Part shown: in pieces, positions 7,220-8,844 of the stretch | Numbering within the stretch: the first letter of the stretch is position 1 | Layout of the letters: each line of letters opens with the position of its first letter | Assembly: GCA_022511355.1 (NCBI GenBank) | Contig: JAFLRS010000075.1 | Location: 1 to 8,844 of the forward strand | Origin: Alistipes sp. | GTDB taxonomy: Bacteria; Bacteroidota; Bacteroidia; Bacteroidales; Rikenellaceae | Direction: 5' to 3' | DNA: 8,844 nucleotides | Made by a program: the position numbers and the translations under genes | The notes under the pieces: generated by a model | What the model was told of the DNA's origin: nothing | The model's database searches: none | Seen by the model: the letters and a program-made list of their open reading frames with translations, nothing else

Positions 7220-7391
7220 CCGGCATTTCCGATTTTATTCGGGGCGATGAAACCTCTCCGACAGCGACGATTTTCGGCTGCATCGCCCTGCGGACGACGG
7301 CTGCTTCTCGGTGATGAAGGATGTGTGCTGTTCGGGGAGAACCCTTGGTGTAAAATCGGCGGAACCGACATCGCAAAGTTGCCGGTTTTTT
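7220..7391. promoter_or_regulatory. Candidate structured RNA, possible nrdJ leader or small RNA
   Basis: The region between nrdJ and the radical SAM gene holds nested inverted repeats. CCGATTTTA (7229-7237) pairs perfectly with TAAAATCGG (7351-7359). Inside this, GGGCGATG (7242-7249) pairs with CATCGCCC (7281-7288), and a second branch joins AAGG/CCTT (7317-7320 with 7343-7346) with GTTC/GAAC (7330-7333 with 7339-7342). Outside it, 7380-7385 can pair either locally with 7365-7370 or at long range with 7220-7225, so two folds exclude each other. On the minus strand this would be the untranslated leader of nrdJ; on the plus strand it could be a free RNA ending at a T-tract (7386-7391). It does not match the cobalamin riboswitch landmarks I know. 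The pairings are seen; transcription, strand and function are inferred. Confidence 0.45.
7363..7391 (+). terminator. Terminator-like hairpin with T-tract, strand uncertain
   Basis: AACCG-A-CA (7363-7370) pairs with TG-C-CGGTT (7380-7387) apart from one A-C mismatch, with a nine-base loop. On the plus strand TTTTTT (7386-7391) follows, as in an intrinsic terminator. On the minus strand the mismatch becomes a G-U pair and the stem is continuous over eight pairs, but there is no T-tract. The loop also contains CAACTTTG when read on the minus strand (7381-7374), one base from a TAnnTTTG box, so the same bases could belong to the nrdJ promoter. Confidence 0.35.
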
Positions 7392-7420
7392 CGTCTACTT
7401 CGCCGTCTGCAGAGGTTAAG

Positions 7421-7429
7421 TTATTCACA
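7421..7429 (+). promoter_or_regulatory. Possible single DnaA box
   Basis: TTATTCACA matches the DnaA box consensus TTATNCACA. It lies about 250 bases upstream of the nrdJ start and 84 bases before the radical SAM start. DnaA is known to act at the ribonucleotide reductase promoter of Escherichia coli, which makes the position suggestive. A match of this length is quite possible by chance in nearly 9 kb, and no second box or AT-rich unwinding region is near. Confidence 0.25.
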
Positions 7430-7465
7430 AGTTTTCGACATCGGGCATAATGAAACGATTATCTG

Positions 7466-7494
7466 TTTGAGTATGTGAATTTTTGCTATCTTTG
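7466..7494 (+). promoter_or_regulatory. Promoter of the radical SAM gene
   Basis: TATCTTTG at 7487-7494 is a perfect TAnnTTTG -7 element, and TTTG (7466-7469) stands 17 bases upstream as a somewhat closely spaced -33 box. The transcript would start near 7500, leaving an unusually short leader of roughly 13 bases before the ATG at 7513. Confidence 0.7.
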
Positions 7495-7512
7495 CGTCGA
7501 AAAAGCGATGAT

Positions 7513-8292
7513 ATGACAGCTCTGTTTGAAGATATAATATTCGGTCCGGTGCAGTCGCGCCGTCTCGGATTGTCGTTGGGAATCAATTTGTTGCCCGTGC
7601 GTGCCAAGATTTGCAGTTTCGACTGCATCTATTGCGAATGCGGTTTGAACGGCGAGCGTCGCGGCACGGCGGCCGAACGTCGGTTCAATTCGCGCGAGGA
7701 TGTGCGCGCTCATCTCGAGTCGGTTCTGCGCCGAATGTCGGCCGACGGCACGCCTCCCGACGTGATAACATTTGCCGGAAACGGCGAACCCACGCTGCAT
7801 CCCGACTTCGAATCGATAATCGGCGACACCATAGCTTTGCGCGATGCGCTGTCGCCTTCGGCGAAGGTTTCGGTGTTGAGCAATGCGACGCAGCTCCACC
7901 GCGAGGATGTGTTCCGTGCGCTGCTGCGCGTGGATAACAACATTCAGAAGCTGGATTCGGCATTCGACGAGACGGTCCGCATTATGAATGCTCCGTGCGG
8001 AGAGTTCAGTGTGGCGCGGACGGTCGAAGAGCTGGAGCGGTTCGGCGGCCGTTTCATCCTGCAGACGATGTTTCTGCGCGGTGAGTGCGGCGGAGTGAAG
8101 GTTGACAACACTACGGAGCGCGAGGTTGCGGCGTGGCTCGGGATTGTGAAGCGTCTGCGTCCTCAGAAGGTTATGGTCTATTCGCTGGACCGTCCCGCGC
8201 CGTATTCCGCGTTGGAGAAGGTTCCGCGCGAGGAGTTGGAAGCTATTGCGTCGCTTGTAGCGGCGGCGGGCATCGAATGTTCGGCGGCATGA
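7513..8292 (+). CDS. Radical SAM protein, COG0731-like (259 aa)
   Basis: This is an iron-sulfur enzyme that should cleave S-adenosylmethionine to start a radical reaction in the cytoplasm. The cluster motif CxxxCxxC is CSFDCIYC, with Cys34, Cys38 and Cys41. The SAM-binding glycine-rich strand is FAGNGEPTLHPD (residues 87-98). The N-terminal FGPVQSRRLGLSLGIN is typical of the group related to the wyosine-synthesis enzyme TYW1 (COG0731). Bacteria do not make wyosine, so the true substrate is unknown, and the annotation as a tRNA enzyme should not be transferred. Length is normal for a stand-alone radical SAM core without extra cluster domains. ATG 7513 is used because the promoter -7 box ends at 7494; a TTG at 7483 would start upstream of the predicted transcript. 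It is followed after 95 bases by a separately promoted PLP enzyme. Confidence 0.87.
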   Translation: MTALFEDIIFGPVQSRRLGLSLGINLLPVRAKICSFDCIYCECGLNGERRGTAAERRFNSREDVRAHLESVLRRMSADGTPPDVITFAGNGEPTLHPDFESIIGDTIALRDALSPSAKVSVLSNATQLHREDVFRALLRVDNNIQKLDSAFDETVRIMNAPCGEFSVARTVEELERFGGRFILQTMFLRGECGGVKVDNTTEREVAAWLGIVKRLRPQKVMVYSLDRPAPYSALEKVPREELEAIASLVAAAGIECSAA

Positions 8293-8327
8293 TGCGTTTT
8301 TTCGAATATTAAGTATAAATACCGAAT

Positions 8328-8355
8328 CTTGTTGTCCGAATTTTTCATATCTTTG
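8328..8355 (+). promoter_or_regulatory. Promoter of the alpha-oxoamine synthase gene
   Basis: TATCTTTG at 8348-8355 is a perfect TAnnTTTG element, the same octamer as in front of the radical SAM gene. CTTG (8328-8331) is the best candidate for the -33 box, 16 bases upstream. The transcript would start near 8361, leaving an A-rich leader of about 27 bases with no Shine-Dalgarno sequence. No clear terminator separates it from the radical SAM gene. Confidence 0.65.
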
Positions 8356-8387
8356 GCATCGAAAGTGAAAAACTACTTATAAAAATT

Positions 8388-8844
8388 ATGACAGATATTT
8401 TCGCAAGATTGGAAAGGAACGCGGGCGGTCCTATCGGACAGTATATGCAGCGCGTTCACGGCTATTTCGCTTTCCCCAAGCTTGAAGGTGAAATCGGCCC
8501 TCATATGCGTTTTCGCGGCAAGATGATGCTCAACTGGAGTCTGAACAACTACCTCGGACTGGCCAACCATCCCGAGGTCCGCAAGGCCGACGCTCTCGGT
8601 GCTGCCGAGTTCGGTATGGCGGCTCCGATGGGTGCCCGCATGATGAGCGGTCAGACCAAGTACCACGAACAGCTCGAACGCGAACTGGCCGAATTCGTAG
8701 GCAAGGAGGATGCATTCCTGCTCAACTACGGTTATCAGGGTATGGTGTCGATTATCGACTGCCTTCTCACTCCGCGCGACGTGGTGGTTTACGATGCCGA
8801 GGCTCACGCCTGCATCATCGACGGTCTGCGTATGCACAAGGGCA
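8388..8844 (+). CDS. PLP-dependent alpha-oxoamine synthase family enzyme (N-terminal 152 aa, cut by window end)
   Basis: This fold-type I enzyme joins an amino acid to an acyl thioester with loss of carbon dioxide. Visible marks are WSLNNYLGLANHP (50-62), GARMMSGQTKYHEQLERELAEF (82-103), and DAEAHACIIDGLR (136-148), where His140 should stack on the pyridoxal ring. The PLP lysine lies beyond the window. The family includes biotin synthesis BioF, threonine-degrading Kbl, serine palmitoyltransferase and cysteate acyltransferase. The N-terminal phrase GYFAFPKLEGEI and PMGARMMSG differ from the BioF and Kbl sequences I recall. In Alistipes and flavobacteria, a relative of this family makes the capnine base of sulfonolipids, so a lipid-base synthase is my leading guess. 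ATG 8388 begins MTDIFARLERN. The family is firm; the exact substrate is not. Confidence 0.85.
   Translation, partial: MTDIFARLERNAGGPIGQYMQRVHGYFAFPKLEGEIGPHMRFRGKMMLNWSLNNYLGLANHPEVRKADALGAAEFGMAAPMGARMMSGQTKYHEQLERELAEFVGKEDAFLLNYGYQGMVSIIDCLLTPRDVVVYDAEAHACIIDGLRMHKG

Noticed and set aside
7229..7260. Resemblance of ATTCGGGGCGATGAAA to the start of an FMN riboswitch
   Set aside because: Only the first bases are similar. The rest of the conserved FMN core and its six-stem layout cannot be followed, and neither neighbour is a riboflavin gene.
7172..7391. Cobalamin riboswitch ahead of the B12-dependent reductase
   Set aside because: I looked on the minus strand for the GCCACTG B12 box and the GGTGCAAATCC-type core and found neither, so the structured region is left unassigned.
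7165..7428. Possible 87-residue protein on the minus strand whose stop overlaps the nrdJ start
   Set aside because: The translational overlap is tempting for coupling, but the product is Ser/Pro/Arg-rich with no family. The same bases form the inverted repeats of the candidate leader.
7217..7450. Possible 77-residue protein on the plus strand in the same region
   Set aside because: It begins at GTG without a ribosome site, crosses the terminator-like hairpin and has no recognisable sequence features.
8301..8326. AT-rich inverted repeat TTCG/CGAA after the radical SAM gene as a terminator
   Set aside because: The stem is interrupted, the loop is AT-rich and no T-tract follows it. Termination there is not supported.

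Overview
The window reads as chromosomal DNA from a member of the Bacteroidales, and I favour Alistipes or a close relative in the Rikenellaceae. This is inference from three things. Several genes are preceded by the Bacteroidetes -7 promoter element TAnnTTTG (2051-2058, 7487-7494, 8348-8355). Shine-Dalgarno sequences are mostly weak or absent. The gene content also fits: a B12-dependent ribonucleotide reductase, a secreted family 2 glycosidase and an alpha-oxoamine synthase, in fairly GC-rich DNA.

Layout: positions 1-144 are intergenic and hold fragments that resemble a dispersed repeat. A Crp/Fnr-type regulator (145-717, +) is followed after 72 bases by an acyltransferase-3 membrane protein (790-1968, +). 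A perfect 16-base palindrome with Fnr-like half-sites lies between them. A strong intrinsic terminator (1988-2031) closes this block, and the promoter of a secreted GH2 glycosidase (2113-4521, +) starts almost at once. That gene converges on class II ribonucleotide reductase nrdJ (4625-7171, -), whose own terminator lies in the 103-base convergent gap. The divergent region 7172-7512 has no convincing gene. It holds a set of inverted repeats that could fold into a branched RNA, a possible DnaA box and the promoter of a radical SAM protein (7513-8292, +). A PLP-dependent alpha-oxoamine synthase begins at 8388 (+) and runs off the window end.

The genes do not form one pathway. The first pair may be a regulator and its target. 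The glycosidase is a solitary degradative enzyme. nrdJ supplies deoxyribonucleotides and ties the cell to cobalamin. The last gene makes a carbon-carbon bond between an amino acid and an acyl thioester, plausibly for the sulfonolipid or sphingolipid head that these bacteria carry. The most promising unexplained element is the folded, possibly switching leader between nrdJ and the radical SAM gene. No mobile element, CRISPR array, tRNA or rRNA was seen.
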